A program made the position numbers and the translations under genes. 64,000 bases of DNA from Bordetella genomosp. 8 (GTDB lineage: Bacteria; Pseudomonadota; Gammaproteobacteria; Burkholderiales; Burkholderiaceae_B): the NCBI RefSeq assembly GCF_002119685.1, contig NZ_CP021108.1:1364001-1428000 (forward strand). Direction: 5' to 3'. The notes beneath the pieces were generated by a model that did not search any database, had not been told where the DNA came from, and worked only from the letters and a program-made list of their open reading frames with translations. This document shows positions 34,786 to 44,540 of the stretch, piece after piece. Within the stretch, counting starts at the first letter, position 1; each line of letters opens with the position of its first letter.

Positions 34786-36162
34786 CTACTCGTCGCCGCC
34801 CTGCGCGACGACGGGCTGGCCACCTTGGCCGCCGCCACCGCTGCGCCGCCGCGTACGGCGCCGCCGGGGCGCGGGTTCATCGCCCTTGGCGCGGGGCGCG
34901 CGAGAGGCCTCGTCTATCATCTGGGTGCGGGTGATGTCGTCGGCATTGGCCAGGTCCATCCACCATTGCGCCAGCACGCTATCGAACTCGCCGGCCGCCG
35001 CGCGCAACTGCAGGAAATCGCAGGCCGCGCGGAAGCGCGGCTGCTCCAGCATGCGGAAGATGGTCTTGCCGACGCGTCGCTCGAAGCGCGGTTGCATGAA
35101 CCAGATTTCCCGCATGTCCGAGGAAAACCGGCGCTGGATAGCCAGCTTTTCGGTCTGTTCGTCCAGCACGGAGTCCGCCGCCTGCAACAGGGCGGGGATG
35201 GGCAGCTCTCCCTGCTTGCACAGGTCGCGCCAGCGCACTTCCACCTGCTGCCAGAGCAGCGATGCGAACAGGAAACTGGGGCTGATGGTCTTGCCGGCGC
35301 GCACCCGCGCGTCGGTGCGTTCCAGCGCCAGCTCGACGAACTGCTCGCCCTGGGGTTGCTCCAGCACGACGTCCAGCAAGGGCAGCACGCCGTGGTGCAG
35401 GCCTTCGGCGCGCAGCTGGCGCAGGCAGTCCATGGCATGGCCGCAGGTCAGCAGCTTGAGCATCTCGTCGAACAGCCGCGAAGCGGGCACGTTCTCGATC
35501 AAGGCGGACATCGAGCGGATGGGCGCGCGCGTTTCGTCGTCGATGACGAAATTCAGCTTGGCCGCGAAGCGCACGGCGCGCAGCATGCGCACCGGGTCCT
35601 CGCGATAGCGCTTGGCGGGATCGCCGATCATCCGCACCACGCGCTTTTTCAGGTCGGCCACGCCCTGGTGGTAGTCGATGACGACTTCCGTCAGCGGATC
35701 GTAGTACAGGGCGTTCAAGGTGAAGTCGCGGCGCGCGGCGTCTTCTTCCTGGCTGCCGAACACGTTGTCGCGCAGGATGCGGCCGTGTTCGTCCGTTTCC
35801 TGGTCACCGGTGGCCAGCGCACGGAAGGTGGAGGTCTCGATGATCTCCTGGCCGAACACGACGTGCACCAGCTGGAAGCGCCGGCCGATGATGCGGGCGC
35901 GGCGGAACAGGGGGCGGATTTCTTCCGGCGTGGCATTGGTGGCCACGTCGAAGTCCTTGGGCTCCATGCCCACGATCAGGTCGCGTACCGCGCCGCCGAC
36001 GATGTAGGCCTCATAGCCCGCCTGGCGCAGGACTTCGCAGACCTTGATGGCATGCCGCGAAACGTTGCGGCGATCGATACCGTGGCGCTCTTTCGGAATA
36101 CGCTGCGGGCCGCGCGCCGGGAATAGCCGGGCGACGAATTTTTTTATGGTTTCGGTGATCAT
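34786..36162 (-). CDS. pcnB: Poly(A) polymerase I
   Basis: PcnB adds 3' poly(A) tails that promote RNA decay. The 458-residue product has the class II nucleotidyltransferase head: AYIVGGAVRDLIVGMEPKDF, DVATNATPEEIRPLFRRARI, RRDFTLNALYYDP and RYREDPVRMLRAVRFAAKLN. The C-terminal tail is strongly basic (RRRRTRRRSGGGGQGG), as in other PcnB proteins. It begins MITETIKKFVARLFPARGPQ at 36162, 5 bp after the HAD phosphatase stop. tRNA CCA-adding enzyme is a related alternative, but the basic tail and folK neighbour favour poly(A) polymerase. Confidence 0.94.
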   Translation of the reverse strand: MITETIKKFVARLFPARGPQRIPKERHGIDRRNVSRHAIKVCEVLRQAGYEAYIVGGAVRDLIVGMEPKDFDVATNATPEEIRPLFRRARIIGRRFQLVHVVFGQEIIETSTFRALATGDQETDEHGRILRDNVFGSQEEDAARRDFTLNALYYDPLTEVVIDYHQGVADLKKRVVRMIGDPAKRYREDPVRMLRAVRFAAKLNFVIDDETRAPIRSMSALIENVPASRLFDEMLKLLTCGHAMDCLRQLRAEGLHHGVLPLLDVVLEQPQGEQFVELALERTDARVRAGKTISPSFLFASLLWQQVEVRWRDLCKQGELPIPALLQAADSVLDEQTEKLAIQRRFSSDMREIWFMQPRFERRVGKTIFRMLEQPRFRAACDFLQLRAAAGEFDSVLAQWWMDLANADDITRTQMIDEASRAPRAKGDEPAPRRRRTRRRSGGGGQGGQPVVAQGGDE

Positions 36163-36167
36163 CGAAT

Positions 36168-36866
36168 TCAGGACTTCGCATCTTCCATGTGGGCGAACAA
36201 ATTCAGCACCTGCCATCCATTCGCCCGCGCGAGTTCGCGCAGCGCGGGACTGGGATTGGTCGCCACCGGCCGGGTGACCGCTTCGAGCAGCGGCACGTCG
36301 TTGATCGAGTCGCTATAAAAAAACGTTTCGGAGAAATCCGCAAGGGCCAGCCCCATGCCGGCCAGCCATTCCTTCACCCGCACCACCTTGCCTTCCTTGA
36401 AGCTGGGGGTGCCGGCAATGCGGCCGGTGTAGCGGCCGGCGATGTATTCCGCATCGGTGGCGATCAGGTGCGGGATGCCGAAGGCGCGGCTGATGGGCGC
36501 GGTGACGAAATGATTGGTGGCGGTGACCACGGCGCACAGGTCGCCGGCTTCCAGGTGCTGGCGCACCAGCTGCACGGCGCTGGCCTCGATGGCGGGGCGG
36601 ATGACCTGCGCCATGTATTCCTCGTGCCACAGGGCCAGCTCGAAGGGCGTATGGGCGGCCAGCAGGCCCAGCATGAACTCGGCCGACTGCTCGGCGGTCA
36701 GTTCGCCGCGGTTGTAGCGGGCCATCAGGTCTTCGTTGCGCGCACGGGCTTCGTCCGGGTCGCCGGCGCGGCCGGTACGGGCCAGGAAATCGGCCCATTG
36801 GTAGTCGCTATCCAGAGGCAGGAGCGTGTGATCGAGATCGAAGAGGGCCAGGCGTGCAGCAGTCAT
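36168..36866 (-). CDS. HAD-superfamily phosphatase (SerB-like, subfamily IB)
   Basis: A 232-residue phosphatase with the HAD nucleophile motif RLALFDLDHTLLPLDSDYQW (Asp residues of DLDHT). VVTATNHFVTAPISRAFGIP (motif II), GKVVRVKEWLAG (motif III Lys) and FFYSDSINDVPLLEAVTRPV (motif IV) follow. A helical cap (about residues 20-95) is of the SerB type. Similar genes sit beside hda and pcnB in betaproteobacteria, often named phosphoserine phosphatase-like or histidinol-phosphatase-like; the substrate is not settled. Its start overlaps the hda stop (ATGA). Confidence 0.87.
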   Translation of the reverse strand: MTAARLALFDLDHTLLPLDSDYQWADFLARTGRAGDPDEARARNEDLMARYNRGELTAEQSAEFMLGLLAAHTPFELALWHEEYMAQVIRPAIEASAVQLVRQHLEAGDLCAVVTATNHFVTAPISRAFGIPHLIATDAEYIAGRYTGRIAGTPSFKEGKVVRVKEWLAGMGLALADFSETFFYSDSINDVPLLEAVTRPVATNPSPALRELARANGWQVLNLFAHMEDAKS

Positions 36867-37564
36867 GAAGTAGGAGTATCCGGGTCCGCCAGCATCGCGC
36901 GCAGCAGCGGTATGGTCAGGGGCCGGCGCGTGGCCAGCGAATAGCGGTCCAGCGCGTCCAGCAGCGCGGCCAGGCGGCGCATGTCGCGCTCGTAATGCGT
37001 CAGCATCCAATTGATGACTTCAGGCGCCAGCTGCAGTCCCCGCCCGGCGGCCTGCGCGGACAGCGCCGCCAGCTTGTCGGCATCCGACAGCGGATCCAGG
37101 CGGAACACCAGGTCCCAGCCCAGCCGGGTGCGAAGGTCTTCGCGCAGCGGCATGGCCAGGGGCGCGCGGTCCCCGGCGACGGCCAGCGCGAATGCATGCT
37201 GGGTGGCCGCCGACTCGCGCCAGCGATTGTACAAGGCAAACAGCGCCGCCTGCCCGGCGTCGTCCATGCGGTGCAGGTCATCCACCGCCACGATGCGGGG
37301 CATGGGGTCGGTGGGGCTGGATTGGGCCAGGCCCGCCAGCGCGGCGGCCGCGTCCTGGGCGCCGATATAGCGGCCGCCGGGCGAGCCGGCGATGGCGCGC
37401 AGCAGATGGCTGCGGCCGCAGCCGGCCGGGCCCCAGAGGTACAGCGCATGGCCGGGCGCCAGGCGGTGCGCCGCGTCCAGCGCCTGTCCGTTGGGGCCGG
37501 GTATGTAGTTGCCGAGCGACGGAGCGGGCTCGGGCAGGACGTCTAGCAGCAGCTGGCGATTCAT
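36863..37564 (-). CDS. hda: DnaA regulatory inactivator Hda-like AAA+ protein
   Basis: Hda works with the DNA-loaded sliding clamp to promote ATP hydrolysis by DnaA, preventing re-initiation. The 233-residue protein starts MNRQLLLDVLPEPAPSLGNY. It contains a clamp-binding-like QLLLDV segment at residues 4-9 and a P-loop GPAGCGRSHLL in which Arg takes the lysine place, as in E. coli Hda. Walker B IVAVDDLHRM and DLVFRLDPLSDADKLAALSA follow. An upstream extension of the frame is built from a 15-bp tandem repeat and was rejected. It heads the operon with the HAD gene, pcnB and folK. Confidence 0.9.
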   Translation of the reverse strand: MNRQLLLDVLPEPAPSLGNYIPGPNGQALDAAHRLAPGHALYLWGPAGCGRSHLLRAIAGSPGGRYIGAQDAAAALAGLAQSSPTDPMPRIVAVDDLHRMDDAGQAALFALYNRWRESAATQHAFALAVAGDRAPLAMPLREDLRTRLGWDLVFRLDPLSDADKLAALSAQAAGRGLQLAPEVINWMLTHYERDMRRLAALLDALDRYSLATRRPLTIPLLRAMLADPDTPTS

Positions 37565-37589
37565 TTGGACACGTGGAGAGCCCGACCCG

Positions 37590-37664
37590 GCGCGGCTCGG
37601 CCTGACGCGGCGCGGCCTAGCGCGGCGCGGCCTGGCGCGGCTCGGCCTGGCGCGGCTCGGCCAA
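37590..37664. repeat. Five tandem copies of a 15-bp repeat
   Basis: Units of the form GCGCGGCTCGGCCTG run without gaps at 37590-37604, 37605-37619, 37620-37634, 37635-37649 and 37650-37664, with zero to three changes each. They begin 26 bp upstream of the hda start, in the hda-purM divergent gap. The array keeps the reading frame open on the minus strand, but this is a consequence of the 15-bp period. Variable copy number and an effect on promoter spacing are plausible. Confidence 0.85.
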
Positions 37665-37771
37665 AACCCGCTTCGGACGTCCGCTGGCATAGAAAAGGTG
37701 GGCTCATCGTAAAATCAGGAAAGCTGACTTGAAAAAATCCCGCAATTTTTACACACCCCACGGTTTTCCTC

Positions 37772-38821
<1,050 letters not shown>

Positions 38822-38844
38822 ACGCCGGGCGCCGCCATCCCGCG

Positions 38845-39780
38845 CTAGGTGCGCGCCAGGACCCTGGCGCAGATCCTTTCCACCTGCGCGGCCGCATCGG
38901 GCGCCAGGCTGTCCACGATCAGTCGTTCCGGCTGCGCGCGCAGCCAGGTGATCTGCCGTTTGGCAAGCTGCCGCGTCGCGGCGATGCCTTGTTCGCGGGC
39001 GGTGGGCAGGTCGACCTCGCCATCCAGGTAGGCCCATATCTGGCGATAGCCCACGCAGCGCACCGAAGGCAGGCCCGTATGCAGGTCGCCGCGAGCCCGC
39101 AGCGCCGCGACTTCTTCCACCAGTCCCTGTTCCAGCATCGTGTCGAAGCGCTGGGCGATGCGCGCATGCAGCGCAGCCCGGTCGGCCGGCTCCATGCTGA
39201 TGGTCACGTAATCGTGGTCCTGGGGCGCACCGGCGCGCCGGAACAGCGACGACATGGGCCGTCCGCTGACGATGCACACTTCCAGGGCCCGCTGTATGCG
39301 CTGGCTGTCATTGGGCTTGAGCCGCGCCGCGGTCACCGGGTCCAGGCGCGCCAGCTCATCGTGCATCGCCGGCCAGCCTTGCTGCGCCGCCCGTGCTTCC
39401 AGAGAAGCCCGCAAGGCCGGGTCGGCCGAGGGCAGGTCGTCCAGTCCTTCGCGTAGCGCCTTGAAGTACAGCATGGTCCCGCCCGCCAGCAGCGGGATGC
39501 GTCCGCGCGCGTGGATATCGGCGATCAGGCGCAAGGCGTCGGCGCGGAATTCCGCGGCCGAATAGGCCTGCACGGGGTCGCGTATGTCGAGCAGGTGCTG
39601 CGGGACGCGCGCGCGCTCTTCGGCGCTCGGCTTGGCCGTGCCGATGTCCATGCCGCGATAGATGGTCGCCGAATCGACGTTGACGATCTCCAGCGGCCAG
39701 CGCCGCGCCAGCGCCAGCGTGGCGGCGCTCTTGCCGGCGGCGGTGGGGCCGGTCACGCAGAGGATGGTGCGGCGGGTCAT
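38845..39780 (-). CDS. miaA: tRNA dimethylallyltransferase
   Basis: MiaA adds a dimethylallyl group to A37 of tRNAs reading UNN codons. The 311-residue product begins [20 protein letters not shown] with a P-loop at residues 11-18. [52 protein letters not shown] and [16 protein letters not shown] are further family motifs. ATG 39780 is chosen; an ATG at 39795 would add five residues, and a longer open frame to 39933 overlaps mutL and was rejected. The mutL-miaA order is the common proteobacterial arrangement. Confidence 0.95.
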   Translation of the reverse strand: MTRRTILCVTGPTAAGKSAATLALARRWPLEIVNVDSATIYRGMDIGTAKPSAEERARVPQHLLDIRDPVQAYSAAEFRADALRLIADIHARGRIPLLAGGTMLYFKALREGLDDLPSADPALRASLEARAAQQGWPAMHDELARLDPVTAARLKPNDSQRIQRALEVCIVSGRPMSSLFRRAGAPQDHDYVTISMEPADRAALHARIAQRFDTMLEQGLVEEVAALRARGDLHTGLPSVRCVGYRQIWAYLDGEVDLPTAREQGIAATRQLAKRQITWLRAQPERLIVDSLAPDAAAQVERICARVLART

Positions 39781-39865
39781 GCCATGACGCGGCATCGCGG
39801 GCGCGGGTGCGGGCGCTGGTTCGGATGTCGATGTGGGGCTTGATGCATGCACGGGTTCATGCGCC

Positions 39866-41875
39866 TTATTGCCCGCGCAGGAAGAGACGGTCCAGTTCGG
39901 CCACCGACCATTGCACCCAGGTCGGCCGGCCATGATTGCATTGGTCTGCCCGTTCGGTGGCTTCCATGCGGCGCAGCAGCGCGTTCATCTCTTCGATGGT
40001 CAGGCGCCGGTTCGCGCGCACCGAGCCATGGCATGCCATGGTGGCCAGCAGTTCGTTGCGTTGTTCGGTCAGCAGCCGTGACACGCCGACCGTGGCCAGG
40101 TCGCGCAGCACGGCGCGCGCCAGCGATTCCACGTCGCCGCGCGCCAGCAGCGCCGGCACCGAGCGCACCGCGATGGACGCCGGCCCCGCCGGCCGCATGC
40201 GGAATCCCAGCTCTTCGAGCTGTTCCTCGCACTCCTCGACCAGGGCCACGTCCTTTTCCTGTGCATTGAACACCACGGGCACCAGCAGGTCCTGCCGCGG
40301 CATGTCGCGCGCATCCAGCGCGTTCTTGAGCTGCTCGTACACGACGCGCTCGTGCGCGGCGTGCATGTCGACCAGCACCAGGCCGCGCCTGTTCTGCGCC
40401 AGGATATAGATGCCGTGCAACTGGCCCAGCGCCATGCCCAGGGGCTGTTCCTCGTCCATCGGCAAGCCGCCGCCGGGCGCCGGTTCGCGCAGCGACGTGG
40501 CGGCTTGCATGCGCGCGGCGTCGGCCATGACGGACGCGTAGTCGACGAGGGCCGCCGGCGCGTCACTGCTGCCGGCCGGAGCGGCGGCAGTATGCGCGCC
40601 GTCGTCCAGCGGGCGGTACAGGCTCCGCCAATCGGCCGAACCGCCGCTCGCGGGCGGCGTGTGCAAGCGGAAGGGCATCTGCGTATGCGGCCGCGCGCCG
40701 GTGCCTGTACCGATGCCATTGCCATTGCCGGCGCCATGGCTGGTGCCCATGCCCGCGCCGGCAGGCATGTGCGTTTGCGGAATGGCGTATGCGCCGCCGC
40801 GCATGGAGGCGCCATCGCCATCGCCTTCGCGCGCCGCCATGGCATCCGGCGCATCGGCCGGCGCCGCCCCGCCGGCGACGTTCTGTCCGCCAGTCTGCGC
40901 CAGCGCATCCGCGACCGACTGGGACACGAAGCGGTGCACCGCGCCGCTGTCGCGGAAACGCACTTCATGCTTGGCCGGATGCACGTTCACGTCGACCGCG
41001 GCGGGATCGATGTCCAGGAACAGCACGTAGGCCGGCTGGCGGTCCCCATGCAGCACGTCCGCATACGCGCTGCGCAGCGCGTGGCTGACCGTGCGATCGC
41101 GCACGAAGCGGCCGTTCACGTACAGGTATTGGCGATCGGCCCGCGCCCGCGCCGCGGTGGGCCGGGTGACCATGCCGCTCAAGGCGACCGGCCCGACCGC
41201 GCGGCTGATCAGCAGGCCCTGGTCCGCGAACTCCGCGCCCAGCACGTCGCGGATGCGCTGCGGCGGCTCGGCGGGGAGCCATTGGCGATGGGCGCGGTCA
41301 TGGTGGAACAGGCGGAACGCGATGCGCGGATGCGCCAGCGCGATGCGCTCCATGGCATCCAGGCAATGGCCGAACTCGGTCGCCTCCGACCGCAGGAATT
41401 TGCGCCGTGCCGGCACCGCATCGAACAATTGGCGCACGTCCACGGTCGTGCCGGCCGGTCCGGATGCCGGCGCGATTTCGCCGCTGCCGGCATCGATCTG
41501 CGACGCGTGGGATGCATCGCGCGTGCGGGAAATCAACGTCACCTGGGCCACCGACGAGATGGACGCCAGCGCTTCACCTCGGAAACCCATGGAGGCCACC
41601 GCTTCCAGTTCGTTCAGCGTGGCGATCTTGCTGGTCGCGTGGCGGCGCAGGGCCAGGGGGAGTTCTTCCGGCGGGATGCCGCCGCCGTCGTCGCTGACCG
41701 CGATGCGCCGGATGCCGCCGCCCTCCAGGCGTACCTCGATGGCCCGCGCACCGGCGTCGATGGCGTTTTCCAGCAGCTCTTTCAGCACCGACGCGGGGCG
41801 CTCGATGACCTCGCCAGCGGCGATCTGGCTGATCAACAGGTCGGGCAGGGCGGCGATGGGGCGGCGATCGGACAT
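39866..41875 (-). CDS. mutL: DNA mismatch repair protein MutL
   Basis: MutL links mismatch recognition by MutS to strand incision and excision. The 669-residue protein has the N-terminal GHKL ATPase ([67 protein letters not shown]). A Gly/Met/Ala-rich linker (about residues 320-420) and a C-terminal dimerization domain follow. The C-terminus carries [13 protein letters not shown] with Asp503, His505 and Glu509. This matches the DQHAx2Ex4E endonuclease pattern except Gln to Met, which suggests nicking activity that E. coli MutL lacks. ATG 41875 is preferred over a TTG at 41881. Confidence 0.96.
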   Translation of the reverse strand: MSDRRPIAALPDLLISQIAAGEVIERPASVLKELLENAIDAGARAIEVRLEGGGIRRIAVSDDGGGIPPEELPLALRRHATSKIATLNELEAVASMGFRGEALASISSVAQVTLISRTRDASHASQIDAGSGEIAPASGPAGTTVDVRQLFDAVPARRKFLRSEATEFGHCLDAMERIALAHPRIAFRLFHHDRAHRQWLPAEPPQRIRDVLGAEFADQGLLISRAVGPVALSGMVTRPTAARARADRQYLYVNGRFVRDRTVSHALRSAYADVLHGDRQPAYVLFLDIDPAAVDVNVHPAKHEVRFRDSGAVHRFVSQSVADALAQTGGQNVAGGAAPADAPDAMAAREGDGDGASMRGGAYAIPQTHMPAGAGMGTSHGAGNGNGIGTGTGARPHTQMPFRLHTPPASGGSADWRSLYRPLDDGAHTAAAPAGSSDAPAALVDYASVMADAARMQAATSLREPAPGGGLPMDEEQPLGMALGQLHGIYILAQNRRGLVLVDMHAAHERVVYEQLKNALDARDMPRQDLLVPVVFNAQEKDVALVEECEEQLEELGFRMRPAGPASIAVRSVPALLARGDVESLARAVLRDLATVGVSRLLTEQRNELLATMACHGSVRANRRLTIEEMNALLRRMEATERADQCNHGRPTWVQWSVAELDRLFLRGQ

Positions 41876-41974
41876 GGACAAGGATGACTCAGGGTTTGCG
41901 ATCGATTTTAGCCGGGGTGCCGGGTCGGCTATAGTCGCGGGCTACCCCATCCCTACTTTCCTGATTTCGCCGGC

Positions 41975-42613
41975 ATGCTCGATCTACTGAATATGGTGTT
42001 GCACGTCGACCAGACGCTTGGAATCTGGGTCGCCAAGTATGGCGCCTGGGTTTACCTGGTCCTGTTCCTGATCGTTTTCGGCGAAACGGGTTTTGTCGTC
42101 CTGCCATTCCTGCCTGGCGATTCGCTGCTGTTCATCGCCGGCGCCTTCGGCGCATCCGGCCACATCGATCCCATGCTGCTGGGCGTGCTGCTGATCGTGG
42201 CGGCGATCACGGGCAACACCCTGAACTATGCGATAGGACGCTACATCGGTCCCCGGGTCTTTTCCATGAATGTGCGCTTCCTGGACCGCTCCGCCCTGAT
42301 GCGCACGCACGCGTTCTACGAAAAGCACGGCGGCAAGACCATCGTGCTTTCGCGTTTCATCCCTCTGGTGCGCACCTTCGCGCCCTTCGTGGCCGGGGTG
42401 GCGGAAATGAGCGTGGCGCGTTTCCAGCTCTTCAATATCACCGGCGCCATCCTGTGGGTGGGCAGCCTGGTGGCCGCCGGGTACTTCTTCGGCAACATCC
42501 CGGCGGTCAAGGAGCACCTGAACCTGATCGTGCTGATCGGCCTGGCGGCGGCGATCGCCCCGCTGGTGCTGGCGGGGGTGTGGAAGCTGGTGCGCCGCCG
42601 GCAGGCTAGCTGA
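41975..42613 (+). CDS. DedA-family inner-membrane protein
   Basis: A 212-residue DedA/VTT-domain protein with about five membrane segments. Conserved pieces are ETGFVVLPFLPGDSLLFIAG, NYAIGRYIGPRVF and LSRFIPLVRTFAPFVAGVAE, the re-entrant-loop signature with the essential Arg residues. DedA proteins flip or recycle lipid carriers such as undecaprenyl phosphate and phospholipids, and affect envelope integrity and polymyxin tolerance. The gene overlaps the end of the amidase gene by 8 bp on the opposite strand. The exact lipid cannot be told from sequence. Confidence 0.93.
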   Translation: MLDLLNMVLHVDQTLGIWVAKYGAWVYLVLFLIVFGETGFVVLPFLPGDSLLFIAGAFGASGHIDPMLLGVLLIVAAITGNTLNYAIGRYIGPRVFSMNVRFLDRSALMRTHAFYEKHGGKTIVLSRFIPLVRTFAPFVAGVAEMSVARFQLFNITGAILWVGSLVAAGYFFGNIPAVKEHLNLIVLIGLAAAIAPLVLAGVWKLVRRRQAS

Positions 42614-43991
42614 CGTCGCCCACCCGCGCCAGCGGGGGGTTGGTGGTCAGGTAGCGCTGGATGCCCGTGAACATGGCCAGGGCCAGCTTGTCCTGGTGAG
42701 CCGACGATTTCAGCAGCGCTTCCTCGTTCGGATTGCTGATGAACGCCGTTTCCACCAGGATGGACGGAATGTCGGGGGCCTTCAGCACCGCGAAACCGGC
42801 CTGTTCGACATCGTCCTTGTGCAGCCGGTTGATCTTCTTGATTTCCTCCAGCAGCGTGCTGCCCAGCTTCAGGGAATCGTGGATCTGCGCCGACGTCGAC
42901 AGGTCCAGCAGGACTTTCGCGACCTGTTCGTCGTGGGCACCCAGGTTCACGCCGCCGATCAGGTCGGCGGCGTTTTCCTTGTTCGCCATCCAGCGCGCCG
43001 CGGCGCTGGAAGCACCACGCTGAGACAGGGCGAAAACCGATGAACCGCTGGCGCTGGGCTTGATCCAGGCATCCGCGTGGATGGAGACGAACAGGTCGGC
43101 GCGCACACGGCGGGCTTTCTGCACGCGCACGTGCAGCGGGACGAAATAATCGTCATCGCGGGTCAGGTAGGCGCGCATGTTCGGCTGCGAGTCGATCAAG
43201 GCCTTCAGGCGATGGGCGATGCGCAACACCACGTCTTTTTCACGCAGGCCGGTCTGCCCGCTGGCGCCCGGGTCTTCGCCGCCGTGGCCGGGATCCAGCG
43301 CGATGGTCAGCATGCGCTTGCGTCCGCTGAGCTTGGGCGGCGGATCGCTCGGACGCGGCAGCGCGACCGATGGCGGCGGCGTATTGGGCAGCGGCGCCGG
43401 GGGCGGAATCGTCGCCGTGGCGGGGCCGGGCGGATTGCGCGAAATATCGTCCAGGATGCGGGCCAGCGGGTCGTCCACGTCCGGTCCGGGCGACTTTTTC
43501 AGGATCGCCATCAGCGGATCCTGGGCCACCTTGGGATAGAGGTCCAGCACCAGCCGGAACTGGTAGTCGGCCACCGGCTTGAGCGTGAAGATCTGCGGCG
43601 CCACCGCCTGCTTAAGGTCGAACACCAGGCGCACGACATTGGGACGGTTCTGGGCGATGCGCAGCGAGCGGATGTACGGATCGTCCGTGCGGATCTTGGC
43701 CGCCAGCTCGTTCAGCGAGTGGCTCATCGACAGGCCCTGGATATCGACGACCAGCCGGTCGGGATTTTCCAGCGTGAACTGTTCCGCCTTGAGTTCGCTG
43801 TCCAGTTCCAGCGTCACGCGGGTGTATTCGTCGGCAGGCCAGGTTCGCACCGCCAGTATGGTGGCGGCCTGGGCCAGGCGCGGGATAACGGGGAGGACAA
43901 GCAGGGTCGCCGCGGCGCCGATCAGGCGGCGTCGCGTCAGGGCGCTCCGGTGGACCGGTGCGCCGGCGGGGGGACAATCGCGTTCAGCCAT
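42606..43991 (-). CDS. N-acetylmuramoyl-L-alanine amidase (AmiC type, Tat-exported)
   Basis: AmiC-type amidases cleave septal peptidoglycan between MurNAc and the stem peptide for daughter-cell separation. The 461-residue protein starts with a Tat-like signal (LTRRRLIGAAATLL, twin arginine at about residues 20-22). An AMIN domain (about 45-155) that targets the septum follows, then a Pro-rich linker. The Amidase_3 catalytic domain has ALDPGHGGEDPGASGQTG, VSIHADAWIKPSASGSSVFA and ILVETAFISNPNEEALL, with zinc ligands His, Glu, His and catalytic Glu. Its start overlaps the tsaE end by 55 bp. Confidence 0.94.
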   Translation of the reverse strand: MAERDCPPAGAPVHRSALTRRRLIGAAATLLVLPVIPRLAQAATILAVRTWPADEYTRVTLELDSELKAEQFTLENPDRLVVDIQGLSMSHSLNELAAKIRTDDPYIRSLRIAQNRPNVVRLVFDLKQAVAPQIFTLKPVADYQFRLVLDLYPKVAQDPLMAILKKSPGPDVDDPLARILDDISRNPPGPATATIPPPAPLPNTPPPSVALPRPSDPPPKLSGRKRMLTIALDPGHGGEDPGASGQTGLREKDVVLRIAHRLKALIDSQPNMRAYLTRDDDYFVPLHVRVQKARRVRADLFVSIHADAWIKPSASGSSVFALSQRGASSAAARWMANKENAADLIGGVNLGAHDEQVAKVLLDLSTSAQIHDSLKLGSTLLEEIKKINRLHKDDVEQAGFAVLKAPDIPSILVETAFISNPNEEALLKSSAHQDKLALAMFTGIQRYLTTNPPLARVGDVS

Positions 43992-44458
43992 AGTTGTCCT
44001 CGAGCGGTATGCGCGGTCAACGTGGCGTCGCGTCCTTGATCGGCATAGGCCAGGTGTATGTGCAGATCGGGAGGGGGCAAAAAGGCCTCCGCCCGCTCTG
44101 GCCATTCGATCAAGACGACCACATCATCCCGCAGTAAATCGCGGAATCCTGCGTCCAGCCACTCGCGCGGATCGCTAAATCTATAAAAATCAAAGTGATA
44201 GAAGTATAAGTTAGAAACTTTATAGCTTTCAAGCAGGGCATAGCTCGGACTTTTGATCCGGCCCTTAATGCCGCTTTCTCGCAACAGCGCCCGGACGAAG
44301 GCGGTTTTCCCGGCGCCCAGGTCGCCCGAAAGGTGGACGCGGCCGCCCGGCGGCGCGATTCCCGCCCTGCCGTCCAGCAAGGGGGCGAAACGCCGCGCCA
44401 GCGCGTCGGTGGCCTGGTCGTCGGGCAGATGCAGGGTCAGGCTGCTGGAGGGGGACAT
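43937..44458 (-). CDS. tsaE: tRNA threonylcarbamoyladenosine biosynthesis ATPase TsaE
   Basis: TsaE supplies ATP hydrolysis to the TsaBD complex that makes t6A37 in tRNA. The 173-residue protein has the P-loop HLSGDLGAGKTAFVRALLRE, then SPSYALLESYKVS, FYHFDFYRFSDPREW and VVLIEWPERAEAFL, which are typical of the family. A stretch of about 60 bp (44178-44236) encoding SYKVSNLYFYHFDFYRFSD is strikingly A+T-rich compared with the rest of the window. The gene precedes the amidase, a frequent tsaE-amiC linkage in proteobacteria, and is divergent from fumC. Confidence 0.94.
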   Translation of the reverse strand: MSPSSSLTLHLPDDQATDALARRFAPLLDGRAGIAPPGGRVHLSGDLGAGKTAFVRALLRESGIKGRIKSPSYALLESYKVSNLYFYHFDFYRFSDPREWLDAGFRDLLRDDVVVLIEWPERAEAFLPPPDLHIHLAYADQGRDATLTAHTARGQLWLNAIVPPPAHRSTGAP

Positions 44459-44540
44459 GGCGCGAGGCGAGTGGTAAAAACAAGGGATTATAGGAACCGC
44501 CGACGCCTGCCGCGCCGGCGAACAACGGAGCCGCATCACC

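Noticed and set aside
37728..37761. CTTGAA and CCCCAC before purM as a sigma-32 promoter
   Set aside because: The spacer is 22 bp, well outside the 13-15 bp needed.
39781..39933. N-terminal extension of MiaA
   Set aside because: It would overlap mutL and consists of low-complexity Pro/Ala residues; the P-loop begins close to the chosen start.
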